Below are positions 51,714 through 58,636 of a stretch of 64,000 nt of DNA, piece after piece; position 1 is the stretch's first letter; each line of letters starts with the position of its first letter. Source of the stretch: Bog-756 sp963769765 (lineage in GTDB: Bacteria > Actinomycetota > Acidimicrobiia > Acidimicrobiales > RAAP-2); the NCBI GenBank assembly GCA_963769765.1, contig CAVYNA010000004.1, positions 124,001 through 188,000 of the forward strand, given 5' to 3'. The notes beneath the pieces were generated by a model, which saw only the letters and a list, made by a program, of their open reading frames with translations, did not search any database and had not been told where the DNA came from. Made by a program: the position numbers and the translations under genes.

Positions 51714-51800
51714 GTCGGAGTGGCGGAATAGGCAGACGCGCTAGCTTGAGGGGCTAGTGCCCGCAAGGGCGTGGGGGTTCAAGTCCCCCCTCCGACACCA
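51714..51800 (+). tRNA. tRNA-Leu (anticodon GAG), CCA encoded
   Basis: Acceptor arms GTCGGAG (51714-51720) and CTCCGAC (51790-51796) pair perfectly. The anticodon stem CTAGC/GCTAG encloses loop TTGAGGG, so the anticodon is GAG, reading CUC/CUU leucine codons. A long variable arm (TGCCCGCAAGGGCGT) confirms class II, and the T arm GGGGG-TTCAAGT-CCCCC is intact. The discriminator is A, followed by CCA. The 3' end serves as the insertion site of the adjacent island, and the tRNA is kept functional. Confidence 0.95.
51786..51798 (+). other. Attachment site in the tRNA 3' end (island left end)
   Basis: CCCCCTCCGACAC, the end of the T-arm strand plus acceptor strand and first C of CCA, is repeated exactly at 59074-59086 and, for 12 of 13 bases, at 57163-57174. 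tRNA-Leu 3' ends are common targets of tyrosine integrases, and an integrase gene begins its 3' end 80 bases away. Confidence 0.6.
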
Positions 51801-51810
51801 CTGTGTACCT

Positions 51811-51877
51811 GCGGAAACGTCCGCTTCCGAGAACGTGACATCGTCACGATTTGCCCGGCGTGCGCGTTGCGTGCGCG
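51811..51877. repeat. Cluster of short repeats next to the attachment site
   Basis: Between the tRNA and integrase stop lie GCGGA-AACG-TCCGC (51811-51824), CGTGAC-ATC-GTCACG (51834-51848) and a direct repeat GCGTGCGCG at 51858-51866 and 51869-51877. They could be integrase or excisionase arm sites, and the hairpins may end integrase transcription. Confidence 0.5.
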
Positions 51878-51880
51878 ATG

Positions 51881-53008
51881 TCATCCGATGGCGACGACCT
51901 TCGCCTCAGGCTGAGGCTTCGCTTCCTCGATGGCCCGTTGCATCGCATCGGCAAGCGCACGGTCCCGCTCGGCCGTGGCGTGCTGGTAGCGCATGGCGGC
52001 GGTCGCCGACTTGTGGCCGAGACGGTTCATCAGCTCGGCGATGGTGGCGCCCTGGTGAGCGGCCAGAGTCGCCCCGGAGCCCCTGAGGTCGTGGAAGTGG
52101 AGCCCGGTCACCTTCGCCTTCTCGCACGCCCGTAGCCACCGCTGGCGGAACTTGGTCCTCCGGAGCGGTGCGCCGTTCGATGCGGTGAACAGCAGGGAGT
52201 CCGGTGCAGCTCCGACGTGGGTGTCGAGATGGTCCTCAATGGCAGCGAAGACGCCGTCTGGGATGGCGACCTTGCGACGGCCGGCCGCGGTCTTGGGCGG
52301 GCCGAACACGGTGCTTCCGTCGGCCAGCTCGACGGCCTGGTGCTCGACGGTGACGGTCCGGTGCAGCAGGTCGAGATTCCGCCTCCGAAGCCCGGCGACC
52401 TCGCCGAAACGGAGCGAGGCGAACGCGCCGAGCAGGACCAGGGCGCGGAACTCCGGCTCGATGGCGTCGGCTATGGCGAATATCTGCTCGATGGTCGCGA
52501 CGGGACGTTCGGGGCTGTCCTCGGTGGCCGCGCCTTTCACGACGCACGGGTTCACGGTGATGCGCCGGTCGGCGACCGCGGCGTTCAGGATCGTGTGCGC
52601 CAACTTGTACGCCTTGGCCGGCTGAAGGCTGCCAGGGCTCGCGGTTCTGACCTTGACGTGCCACCGCGACCAGTAGTCCGGCGTCATCGTTCCAATTGAC
52701 GCGTTGCCGACATGGGGGAGTAGCCACTTGTCCAGCAGGATCCGGTACAGGCTGCGCGTGGTCGGCCGGAGGTCGAGCCGAGCCTTGAGCCAGCCGTCCG
52801 CGAACTCGCGGAACGTGATGTCGCCCGCGTTGGGGTCGATCCACAGTTGCTTCCGGAGGTTCGTTTCCGTCTCGGATAGGTAGGCGTTCGCGTCGGCCAG
52901 CGTCTCGAAGGTCACCGGGCCGGTGTAGCGGATCCCCTGGTGCCAGTAGGACGCCTGATAGCGCCCCGAGGGAAGCTTGCGGGTTGACCCGAATGTCCGC
53001 TTTCTCAT
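51881..53008 (-). CDS. int: Tyrosine site-specific recombinase (phage-type integrase)
   Basis: 375 residues. An N-terminal AP2-like arm-binding region (SGRYQASYWHQGIRYTGPVT) and a core-binding SAM-like domain precede the catalytic domain. The full active-site set is visible: R200 (SLRFGEVAGL), K239 (GPPKTAAGRRK), H306 and R309 (HDLRGSGATLA), H332 (LGHKS) and Y341 (AMRYQHA). It should integrate and excise the island at the tRNA-Leu gene it faces. The ATG at 53008 has GGAGG eight bases before it and overlaps the stop of the preceding HTH gene (ATGA), so the longer open frame starting at 53065 is rejected. The catalytic residues are intact, so it may be active. Confidence 0.95.
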   Translation of the reverse strand: MRKRTFGSTRKLPSGRYQASYWHQGIRYTGPVTFETLADANAYLSETETNLRKQLWIDPNAGDITFREFADGWLKARLDLRPTTRSLYRILLDKWLLPHVGNASIGTMTPDYWSRWHVKVRTASPGSLQPAKAYKLAHTILNAAVADRRITVNPCVVKGAATEDSPERPVATIEQIFAIADAIEPEFRALVLLGAFASLRFGEVAGLRRRNLDLLHRTVTVEHQAVELADGSTVFGPPKTAAGRRKVAIPDGVFAAIEDHLDTHVGAAPDSLLFTASNGAPLRRTKFRQRWLRACEKAKVTGLHFHDLRGSGATLAAHQGATIAELMNRLGHKSATAAMRYQHATAERDRALADAMQRAIEEAKPQPEAKVVAIG

Positions 53009-53427
53009 CGCGATTCCTCCGTTTCGGCGAGGTCGCCCAGCTCCTCGAGCCATTCCGTTGCCCATTTCAGGTTCTCGGCAAGCATCTGCATGCCGACAGG
53101 GTTAGGGGAAATGAGAACGGATTTGCCGTCGGCCGCCCGTTGCGCCTGCTCTCCAATTTCCTTGAGGCGGGCAATCAGCGTGGGGAGCTCATCGGCCTCG
53201 TGCTCGGGCGGCTCTCCACTCAGCCCTGCGTACACGGCGGCCGGAGTGACGCCCAATTCCTTTGCAATATCGGCGACGCTCAGAAGCTCGCGCAGCTGTT
53301 CAAGGGTCCAGGTCTTCTCTCTGGCCATTGAACTGGCCCTCATCCGTGTTCGCTCAATCTCGCTGTTGTATGCGTGATAGTCACGGACCAAGGCATCAAT
53401 TCTCTGACGTCGATTGTCGGGCGGCAT
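53005..53427 (-). CDS. Small HTH-containing protein in the integrase operon (possible excisionase or regulator)
   Basis: 140 residues. A helix-turn-helix-like segment LSVADIAKELGVTPAAVYAGL lies at about 49-69, between a charged N-terminus and a helical, Glu-rich C-terminus (ENLKWATEWLEELGDLAETEE). The protein is translated from the first base of its predicted mRNA and coupled by ATGA overlap to the integrase. Position and size suggest a role in directing excision or controlling the integrase; the sequence does not match a known Xis that I can name. Confidence 0.7.
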   Translation of the reverse strand: MPPDNRRQRIDALVRDYHAYNSEIERTRMRASSMAREKTWTLEQLRELLSVADIAKELGVTPAAVYAGLSGEPPEHEADELPTLIARLKEIGEQAQRAADGKSVLISPNPVGMQMLAENLKWATEWLEELGDLAETEESR

Positions 53428-53433
53428 GGGTCG

Positions 53434-53461
53434 ATTATACCCCGGACCCTAAGTCTGTCAA
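53434..53461 (-). promoter_or_regulatory. Perfect consensus sigma-70 promoter of the integrase operon
   Basis: Reading the minus strand, TTGACA (53461-53456), a 16-base spacer, and TATAAT (53439-53434). The ATG at 53427 begins 6 bases after the -10, so the transcript is predicted to be leaderless. It is the only promoter in the window with both hexamers at consensus. Confidence 0.85.
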
Positions 53462-53485
53462 CCGGGGGGTGTAAAAATTCCCCGG
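53440..53485. promoter_or_regulatory. CCCCGG/CCGGGG triplet around the integrase promoter (possible operators)
   Basis: CCCCGG at 53440-53445 (inside the spacer), CCGGGG at 53462-53467 (just before the -35) and CCCCGG at 53480-53485, the last two flanking an AT-rich TGTAAAAATT. The arrangement gives two inverted pairs and is suited to a repressor that would switch off this strong promoter. Confidence 0.4.
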
Positions 53486-53628
53486 TCACTCCTCCGCCCT
53501 ACCCACTCGCCGAGGACCACGCCGACCGCTACGCCAACGCTGTCCGCGCCGACCGATGCTCGGGTCGAAGCAGCCGCGGCTGTGGTCATGCGAGCGACAC
53601 GTCGAGGGGCTCGAGGACCGACGCCTGC

Positions 53629-54006
53629 TTACGCAACTACGGCGCCGTGGGCCTTCCAATAGTCATTGAGTCGGCCCTGAGTCTTCACGACCCAGATGAT
53701 CCCGCCAACGATGGGGAGCAGCACCCAAAACCCGGTGACACCTGAGACTGGCTTCTCCTTGCCCTCCCTGGCGTAGAGGTTGCCGACCTCGGATGGCAGC
53801 AAGAACACATTCACAATGCTGATGAGGATTGCGAAGAGGAGACCAAGGCCGCCCCCGATCCCTTCGCCCGAGTAGTTCTTCAGTTCTTTGAACGATTCGT
53901 ACTGCCAGTACAGGGCGTAGATGCCCAATGTGACAATCGACAGCAGGATCACCGCAACCGGATTCCTGACTGTCCCCACGGCAGTGCCCACGTCAGTCGT
54001 AGCCAT
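53629..54006 (-). CDS. DUF4234 family membrane protein
   Basis: 125 residues with about three membrane segments: NPVAVILLSIVTLGIYALYW (near 15-34), GLGLLFAILISIVNVFLLP and a third near 92-108 (VLLPIVGGIIWVV). The YALYWQYESFKELKNY motif after the first helix and a terminal TQGRLNDYWKAHGA identify DUF4234. The function of the family is unknown. GGAGGCGGAAG precedes the ATG at 54006; the longer open frame is unsupported. The 200 bases between it and the integrase-operon promoter hold no gene that I can see. Confidence 0.8.
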   Translation of the reverse strand: MATTDVGTAVGTVRNPVAVILLSIVTLGIYALYWQYESFKELKNYSGEGIGGGLGLLFAILISIVNVFLLPSEVGNLYAREGKEKPVSGVTGFWVLLPIVGGIIWVVKTQGRLNDYWKAHGAVVA

Positions 54007-54171
54007 CTTCCGCCTCCATTCCCCCGATCGCTGGCCGACCGTCCGGCACAGTCCACCACGGCTGGTCCCAGTGTCGCTGGATCGTTCCCTCTGCCTGTCC
54101 CTGCTCGCCGACCCGGCACTCAGCAGTGGGACTTCGCTGGCATAACCAATCAGACCGCTAACTGCTGGTAG

Positions 54172-54278
54172 TACCCTCGGCCCATGGCTGTACGTCGGCA
54201 CGCGCGACCCGATCCCCACGAAGTATTCACGCCGAGCTCCATACCTCTGGACAAGGACAACGTCTACGCGAGGCGCAC
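54172..54278 (+). pseudogene. 5' fragment of a gene cut off by the IS3 element (perhaps an ATPase)
   Basis: A -10 hexamer TACCCT (54172-54177) is followed by 6 bases and ATG at 54184, the leaderless pattern. The frame encodes about 31 residues (MAVRRHARPDPHEVFTPSSI, then PLDKDNVYARR) before the IS end at 54279, after which it stops within the IS at 54297. FTPSSI...NVY resembles the N-terminus of AAA/STAND-type ATPases, where such a segment precedes a Walker A motif; this is a weak resemblance. The rest of the gene is missing. Confidence 0.55.
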
Positions 54279-54309
54279 TGATTCGCCCTGGGTCTGATGG
54301 AGGCTCGGG

Positions 54310-55218
54310 TTATTGGATTCCAACCATCTGCTGGTCGGTCTGCTGGGCAGCGTAGGCCGCCTCGAACTCGATCGGCGGCACGTCGCCGAGGTAGCCGTGT
54401 AGCCGGTCGTTGTTGAACCAGTGGACCCACCCGAGGGTGGCGAGTTCCACGTCCTCGATGGTGCGCCACGGTCCCTGTCCGGGACCCCGGATGAGCTCGG
54501 TCTTGTAGAGCGCGTTGACCGCCTCGGCCAGCGCGTTGTCGTAGGAGTCACCGACGGTGCCGATCGAGGGCACCGCCCCGATCTCAGCCAGCCGCTCGCC
54601 ATAGCGAATTGAGGTGAATTGACTGCCGGCGTCGGAGTGACACCGCAATCCCTCGAGCACCGTGCCCCTCGACCATCGGGCCATCTCCAGAGCGTCGAGG
54701 ACCATCTCGGTGCGCATGGTGGACGCCACCCGCCACCCGACGATCATCCGGGAGAAGGCGTCGACGATGAAGCAGGTGTAGGCGACCCCTGACCACGTCG
54801 GCACATAGGTCAGGTCGGTCACCCACAGCTGGTTCGGGCCGGTGGCGGTGAAGTTCCGCTTCACGAGGTCAGGGGAACGGGCGGCCGTGTCGTCCCGTCG
54901 GGTGGTGATCACCCGTCGTCCCCGTTTCGAGCCCCGGATCCCCAGCTCACGCATCAAGCGCGCCACCTGGTCACGACCGATGTCATGGCCGGCCCGGCGT
55001 GCCGCCTTCCAGAGCTTGTGGGCCCCGTAGACGGAGTAGTTGGCCTTCCAGAGGGCGAGCAGGATCGGCAAGAGGACCGCGTCCCGGAGTGCCCGGGCCG
55101 ATGGTGGCCGGGACTTGGCTGAGTAGTAGGTGCTCGGGGCCACTTGCAGTTCCCTGCAGATGGGCTCGATGCCGAGCTCTCCACGGTTCTCGTCGATGAA
55201 GTCGACGATCACCTCCAC
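54310..55218 (-). CDS. IS3-family transposase OrfB (DDE integrase catalytic domain)
   Basis: 302 residues. An N-terminal HTH_21-like region (GIEPICRELQVAPSTYYSAK; YGAHKLWKAARRAG) precedes the catalytic core. The triad is D135 (WVTDLTYVP), D196 (CHSDAGSQF) and E232 (AEAVNALYKTEL), separated by 35 residues at the last step, i.e. DD35E. It would normally be made with OrfA as a frameshift fusion; as OrfA is truncated, the element is unlikely to move by itself. orfA and orfB overlap by about 10 bases. Confidence 0.93.
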   Translation of the reverse strand: MEVIVDFIDENRGELGIEPICRELQVAPSTYYSAKSRPPSARALRDAVLLPILLALWKANYSVYGAHKLWKAARRAGHDIGRDQVARLMRELGIRGSKRGRRVITTRRDDTAARSPDLVKRNFTATGPNQLWVTDLTYVPTWSGVAYTCFIVDAFSRMIVGWRVASTMRTEMVLDALEMARWSRGTVLEGLRCHSDAGSQFTSIRYGERLAEIGAVPSIGTVGDSYDNALAEAVNALYKTELIRGPGQGPWRTIEDVELATLGWVHWFNNDRLHGYLGDVPPIEFEAAYAAQQTDQQMVGIQ

Positions 55219-55353
55219 GGGCGGTCGAGCTCCGCCTGGGCGAAATACGCGGAGGCCCGGCGCAGGATCTCGTTGGTGCGTTTCAGCTCCTTGTTCTCCT
55301 GTTCGAGCCTCTTGATCCGCTCGGCGTCCTCCGTCGTCGTCCCGCCTACAGCT
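55209..55353 (-). pseudogene. IS3 transposase OrfA, N-terminally truncated
   Basis: Only the C-terminal half remains: TTTEDAERIKRLEQENKEL and the leucine-zipper segment through NEILRRASAYFAQAELDRP, which mediates multimerisation. The N-terminal HTH is missing. The open frame continues into unrelated sequence upstream (GSTKTSTGVPGG), marking the deletion junction near 55350. Confidence 0.8.
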
Positions 55354-55365
55354 CCCCCTGGAACC

Positions 55366-55686
55366 CCCGTCGAAGTCTTCGTTGATCCAGAGGCGGCCAC
55401 TCAGATCGCAAGATCAGCAATACAGCTGATCGGCGCACACAGCATCACGAATCTGAACGATGGCTCCGTGATCGGGTGGATTGGATTCTCAATGACGACC
55501 ATTCCCAGCAAGGCCGAGTACATGGTTGCGGTGTCCCGTGTGATCCAGCCTGATGGATCTGTCGTTCTTGGCTGCTCAGCCCAGCCCAGGTTCTCTTCGA
55601 TGGCATTCGGCAGCCGCAGAATCGCCGAACTCTCCCACCGATTGGTTTCTGAAGTCACGAACTTGGCCTCCAGCCCAGCGAGCTAG
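55366..55686 (+). pseudogene. 3' fragment of a gene truncated at the IS3 junction
   Basis: The frame runs about 106 codons to TAG at 55684 with protein-like composition (EVFVDPEAATQIARSAIQLI; NDGSVIGWIGFSM; RVIQPDGSVVLGCS). No ATG, GTG or TTG occurs between the IS junction and residue ~42, so the natural start is lost. The pattern of a small domain with a GSVIGW strand resembles actinobacterial hypothetical proteins of unknown function. It may or may not belong to the same gene as the 54184 fragment. Confidence 0.5.
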
Positions 55687-55767
55687 AAGTGTGCACAGCC
55701 CGTAACTCAACTGCCCTGACCACCGGAAGCGAGATAGATCGCTTATGCCGCGATTCGATCCCTCGTC

Positions 55768-56370
55768 CTACGTCGGTGATCCAAACTCCACCTGGTAGCT
55801 CTCCCAGATCTCCCTGCTGTGTTCGTGCGCATACCTCTCCGCGTACCCCTCACCCCGTGCCGATTGCCGCTTGCTCGCTGTTGTCATCCGGTCGTGGTGA
55901 TGTCCAAGCTCATGTAGAAAGATGTGAACAAGCTGAAACGCCCGTGCAGTTTCCTCGGTCCAGTGGATCCGAACCGATGACCCCGCCTTCTCGATGGGCA
56001 CTCCGAGCTGATCCAGCACCTCTGCGTGTGACGTTGCGTACTCCCGGCTGACCACCTCGACAAGCTCTCGGGGCCACGCACAGATTCCGATGAGACCGTC
56101 GTCGTGCCAACCGTGCGTCCCAGGTTCTGCCTCGGCCAGGATCACAGCGTCGAGGCCCTGCGAAAGCTCGTCCCAATCTGGGAGCAGCAACGAGAATCGC
56201 TCCACGTGTTCCTTCAGGAGCAGATGGCGGAAACCCTTGCCTGGTCGTTGACGGTCGATGACATAGCCCAGGTTCTTGACTTGGCTGTAGCGGGCCGTCT
56301 TCTCCCAGTTGTTCTTCTTCTGGACCCGGCCGTTCTTGACCTTCGGACTTTGTTTTCGGTGCACGACCAC
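55768..56370 (-). CDS. HELGH-motif protein, putative zinc metallopeptidase-like
   Basis: 200 residues. HELGHHHD at 153-160 matches the HExxH zinc site; E174 or E178 (GEGYAERYAHE) could be the third ligand, as in gluzincin-like folds. The first 40 residues are rich in Lys, Arg and Gln (KQSPKVKNGRVQKKNNWEK). No signal peptide, so it is cytoplasmic. Small cytoplasmic HELGH proteins in islands include ImmA/IrrE-type peptidases that cleave repressors, but no adjoining repressor gene is present and the surrounding sequence differs from ImmA. Start codon uncertain (GTG at 56370 or 56364). Confidence 0.65.
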   Translation of the reverse strand: MVVHRKQSPKVKNGRVQKKNNWEKTARYSQVKNLGYVIDRQRPGKGFRHLLLKEHVERFSLLLPDWDELSQGLDAVILAEAEPGTHGWHDDGLIGICAWPRELVEVVSREYATSHAEVLDQLGVPIEKAGSSVRIHWTEETARAFQLVHIFLHELGHHHDRMTTASKRQSARGEGYAERYAHEHSREIWESYQVEFGSPT

Positions 56371-56570
56371 GAGGGCATTGAATCATGACTTCGGGATGAG
56401 TTTGGAACCTGGGGCTGCCCCACATCACCGGCTGTGGGGCCGTTATCGGACGGCCCGCTTGCCCTCGCCGTTAGACGCACCGGACACAGGCCTACTGAGG
56501 CGCTCAGCGGGTCACAACGGGGTCACAGACGCTTGCGGATTGCCCCGGACGGTCCGTCATGGACCGACAG

Positions 56571-57050
56571 CTACCGAACGCCGTGGAACCAAAGGACCGT
56601 TGCTCCGACGACGGCGAGGATGAGAATGGAGCCACCAATCACCACGACCGCCACCAGGCCGAGTGCTTGGAGGGTGCGACCGACGACCTGACCAATCGGT
56701 CCAGGCTTGTGGTCGACGTAGGGCGGAAGGATCGCAAACAGCTTGTCGAGCGGCCAGAAGAGCACTCGCTCCGAACGGGGCATCGCTGCTCGACGCGCGG
56801 CTGTCCGCTCTTCCAGGGTGGGCAGGGAGTCGATCGGATTGGCCCGCCGGGAACGCTCGATGTTCGCCTGGCGGTTTGCCTCCCGCTCCTCGACCGTGAG
56901 CGCCCGGTGGTCAATCGGCAGCGGGCGTCCTTCCAGCTTGGCGCGGCGAACGATTTCCTCCAGCTCGCGCCGCTCCTCCGCCCACTTCGCCTCGTATCGG
57001 GCCATCTCCTCGGGATCGACGAGAGGTCGTCCGTCCGTCGAGTCGACCAT
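56571..57050 (-). CDS. Small membrane protein with charged N-terminal helix
   Basis: About 159 residues. Residues 10-80 are strongly charged and helical (EEMARYEAKWAEERRELEEI), probably a coiled coil. The C-terminal 40 residues contain a hydrophobic segment (LGLVAVVVIGGSILILAVVG) that should be one membrane helix or a hairpin. The start at 57050 (MVDSTDG) is provisional; an in-frame ATG lies at 57086. It is not similar to anything I recognise. Confidence 0.55.
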   Translation of the reverse strand: MVDSTDGRPLVDPEEMARYEAKWAEERRELEEIVRRAKLEGRPLPIDHRALTVEEREANRQANIERSRRANPIDSLPTLEERTAARRAAMPRSERVLFWPLDKLFAILPPYVDHKPGPIGQVVGRTLQALGLVAVVVIGGSILILAVVGATVLWFHGVR

Positions 57051-57162
57051 GGCCCCAGTGTGACTCTCCACCTGGGAGAAGTCCATCCACGCATGTAGTC
57101 TCAGGCGACATCGAGCAGCAGCACACCCCGCATCAGCGGCGGTGTACCAGGTGACGCGAACG

Positions 57163-57174
57163 CCCCTCCGACAC
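57163..57174 (+). other. Second partial copy of the tRNA-Leu 3' end (possible inner att site)
   Basis: CCCCTCCGACAC matches the tRNA-Leu 3' end for 12 bases. It lies between the small membrane protein and the toxin gene, a gene-free spot. It may separate two stacked elements (51.8-57.2 and 57.2-59.1 kb). Confidence 0.4.
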
Positions 57175-57234
57175 GCATGTGACGAGGGAGAATGTCCGAG
57201 CATCCGGCAGGGATCCAAGGCGTTTCTGCGTTGG

Positions 57235-57645
57235 TCAATCGGCAAGGTGCGGTCCCGCGAGCAAGGCGCGAAGCCATGCTGAAGTGCGCTCGATGTCCCA
57301 ATCGCCGGCGGCGACGGCGAGCACCGCCTGCTCGGTCTCATCGACGTCTGGGTACGTCTGCCAGATCCACCGGTTCATCTCGACGAAGAGACGGACAGTC
57401 ACCCACGCGGCTCGCTTGTTGCCGTCGAGGAGCGGATGGTTCTTCGCCAGACGAACAAGGAGCACCGCCGCCTTGTCAATGAAGTCCGGGTAGAACTCCT
57501 CGTGGTTCCAACTGCCTGCAGGTGCGTGAAGTGCTGTGTCAGCCAGATCCAGGTTTGTGCTGCGGAGTAGGACATCGGGCTCGATGCCGGTGACGGCTGC
57601 AGCGACGGCGAGGTAGTCGGAGAGATCCGGGTACTCGACATTCAC
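57235..57645 (-). CDS. Doc-type (Fic fold) toxin of a toxin-antitoxin pair
   Basis: 136 residues, the length of P1 Doc. The Fic-fold active-site motif is HPLLDGNKRAA at 70-80. As in Doc, the last Arg of AMPylating Fic enzymes is not present. Known Doc phosphorylates EF-Tu and stops translation. VLLRSTNLDLADTALHAP upstream is the flap region of the death-on-curing family. Its ATG overlaps the antitoxin stop by 4 bases (ATGA), so expression is coupled. Confidence 0.9.
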   Translation of the reverse strand: MNVEYPDLSDYLAVAAAVTGIEPDVLLRSTNLDLADTALHAPAGSWNHEEFYPDFIDKAAVLLVRLAKNHPLLDGNKRAAWVTVRLFVEMNRWIWQTYPDVDETEQAVLAVAAGDWDIERTSAWLRALLAGPHLAD

Positions 57646-57851
57646 CTCGCCAAGCGCTCGAGAAGCTCCCGGTCTTCTTCGATGATCTTCGTCAGCCGGG
57701 CTTTGAACTCCGGGTTCTTCCGGCGTCGCTCCACAGCCTCAACAAGGGAGCGCTTGACCGTCTCGTTCAGGCTCGTGCCCTCGACCCGAGCCAGGGCCTC
57801 GGCGTCAGCCGCCACCTCGTCAGGAAGGCGTACGGTGATGTGTTTTGTCAT
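57642..57851 (-). CDS. Ribbon-helix-helix antitoxin
   Basis: 69 residues. The N-terminal KHITVRLPDEVAADAEALAR is a ribbon-helix-helix strand and first helix; GTSLNETVKRSLVEAVERRR is the second helix. The C-terminal 25 residues are charged and probably disordered, the part that would bind and neutralise the toxin. The usual partner of Doc is Phd; here an RHH protein takes its place. It should bind the palindrome over its own -10 and repress the operon. Confidence 0.85.
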   Translation of the reverse strand: MTKHITVRLPDEVAADAEALARVEGTSLNETVKRSLVEAVERRRKNPEFKARLTKIIEEDRELLERLAR

Positions 57852-57856
57852 AGCGC

Positions 57857-57868
57857 CATGATATCATG
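57857..57868 (-). promoter_or_regulatory. Promoter -10 within a perfect palindrome (TA operator)
   Basis: CATGATATCATG is a perfect 12-bp palindrome. On the minus strand it contains the -10 TATCAT (57863-57858), followed by 6 bases and the antitoxin ATG. The mRNA is predicted leaderless, and antitoxin binding would directly block the -10. Confidence 0.7.
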
Positions 57869-58109
57869 CCACTACAGCGTGCGGTCAGATTCTCGGGATT
57901 GTTGACGCTCCAGAGGACTGCCGGTTATGCCACCGTCCACGGAGACAGCCTCCAGTCGCAGTCCGGCGATGACGGTCCGCTCGGTGGAACCGCCACCCAG
58001 CTGAATTTGCTTGTCGCCTACCGGCACCACTTCGGGGCGCGCACGGCGATGCTGACCGGGCCTACAGACAGGGTCGCCACCGGGGTCTATACCAGCATGT
58101 CTTTCCGGA

Positions 58110-58490
58110 TCAACGGACGCTGCAAAAGACGTCGGCGACAGTAAAGGGGCTAGCTGTTGTTACCTTGACCGCTCCCCGCGGGACAAGCTGGGAACACGAA
58201 GCGCTGCTGTTCCTAAGGCTGCCCCTCACGATGTAAGAGCCGGTGGGCAGCACGAAGGTCACTAGACCGTTCGCGCCGACAGCCTTGGACTGCGTAGCGC
58301 CTTTCCCGCTCACTGTGACGGTGCCTTCTGCCGGTCTGGTTGGTGGACCAGGGCCGCCTTCCTCTTGAAGGCTGATCTTCAGGGTCCCTGTTTGAGTCGT
58401 TCCAGCGGACGAGCACGATGCTGCCGCCTGGGCCGTCACCAGCAAAACGGCAATAAACACGATTCGCCGAACCCCACTCACGATGGGCAC
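58110..58490 (-). CDS. Small lipoprotein of unknown function
   Basis: 126 residues. A signal peptide RRIVFIAVLLVTAQAA leads to lipobox AASC. The mature part is ~100 residues of beta-type sequence (GTLKISLQEEGG; GTVTVSGKGATQSKAVG; LVTFVLPTGSYIVRGSL), like a small carboxypeptidase-regulatory/PEGA-like sandwich. Two cysteines (SASCSQ; DVFCSVR) may be bonded. The GTG at 58490 is preceded by AAAGGAT; a GTG at 58481 is also possible. The 258-base gap between it and the antitoxin holds nothing convincing. Confidence 0.6.
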   Translation of the reverse strand: MPIVSGVRRIVFIAVLLVTAQAAASCSSAGTTQTGTLKISLQEEGGPGPPTRPAEGTVTVSGKGATQSKAVGANGLVTFVLPTGSYIVRGSLRNSSASCSQLVPRGAVKVTTASPFTVADVFCSVR

Positions 58491-58636
58491 CCTGCCACAT
58501 CCTTTGAGCCATTTCCGGGACTTGTGGGTATCCCCGGACAATGGGTGGATGAAGGTCGCCGGTACGATGCGTTCGCCGAGCACCCAGGACAACGGCATTT
58601 CGGCAACAGCTTTCGGCAACAAGAGGAGATCAACAG

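Larger units (their letters stand above)
54279..55353 (-). mobile_element. IS3-family insertion sequence, truncated at its orfA end
   Basis: One terminus is visible at 54279 (TGATTCGCCCTGGGTCTGAT), of the TG...CA IS3 type. orfB is complete, and orfA lacks its N-terminal half. The left inverted repeat is missing; the element ends abruptly at about 55350 against unrelated sequence. No target duplication can be identified, as expected after a deletion. Confidence 0.8.

Noticed and set aside
53486..53628. Possible remnant gene (plus strand, DHADRYANAV...) between the integrase operon and DUF4234 gene
   Set aside because: No start, no ribosome-binding site and too short to assign; recorded only as gene-free.
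57866..58144. 92-codon plus-strand ORF between antitoxin and lipoprotein
   Set aside because: No ribosome-binding site, its ATG lies in the TA operator palindrome, and its 3' end overlaps the lipoprotein gene; the product has no recognisable pattern.
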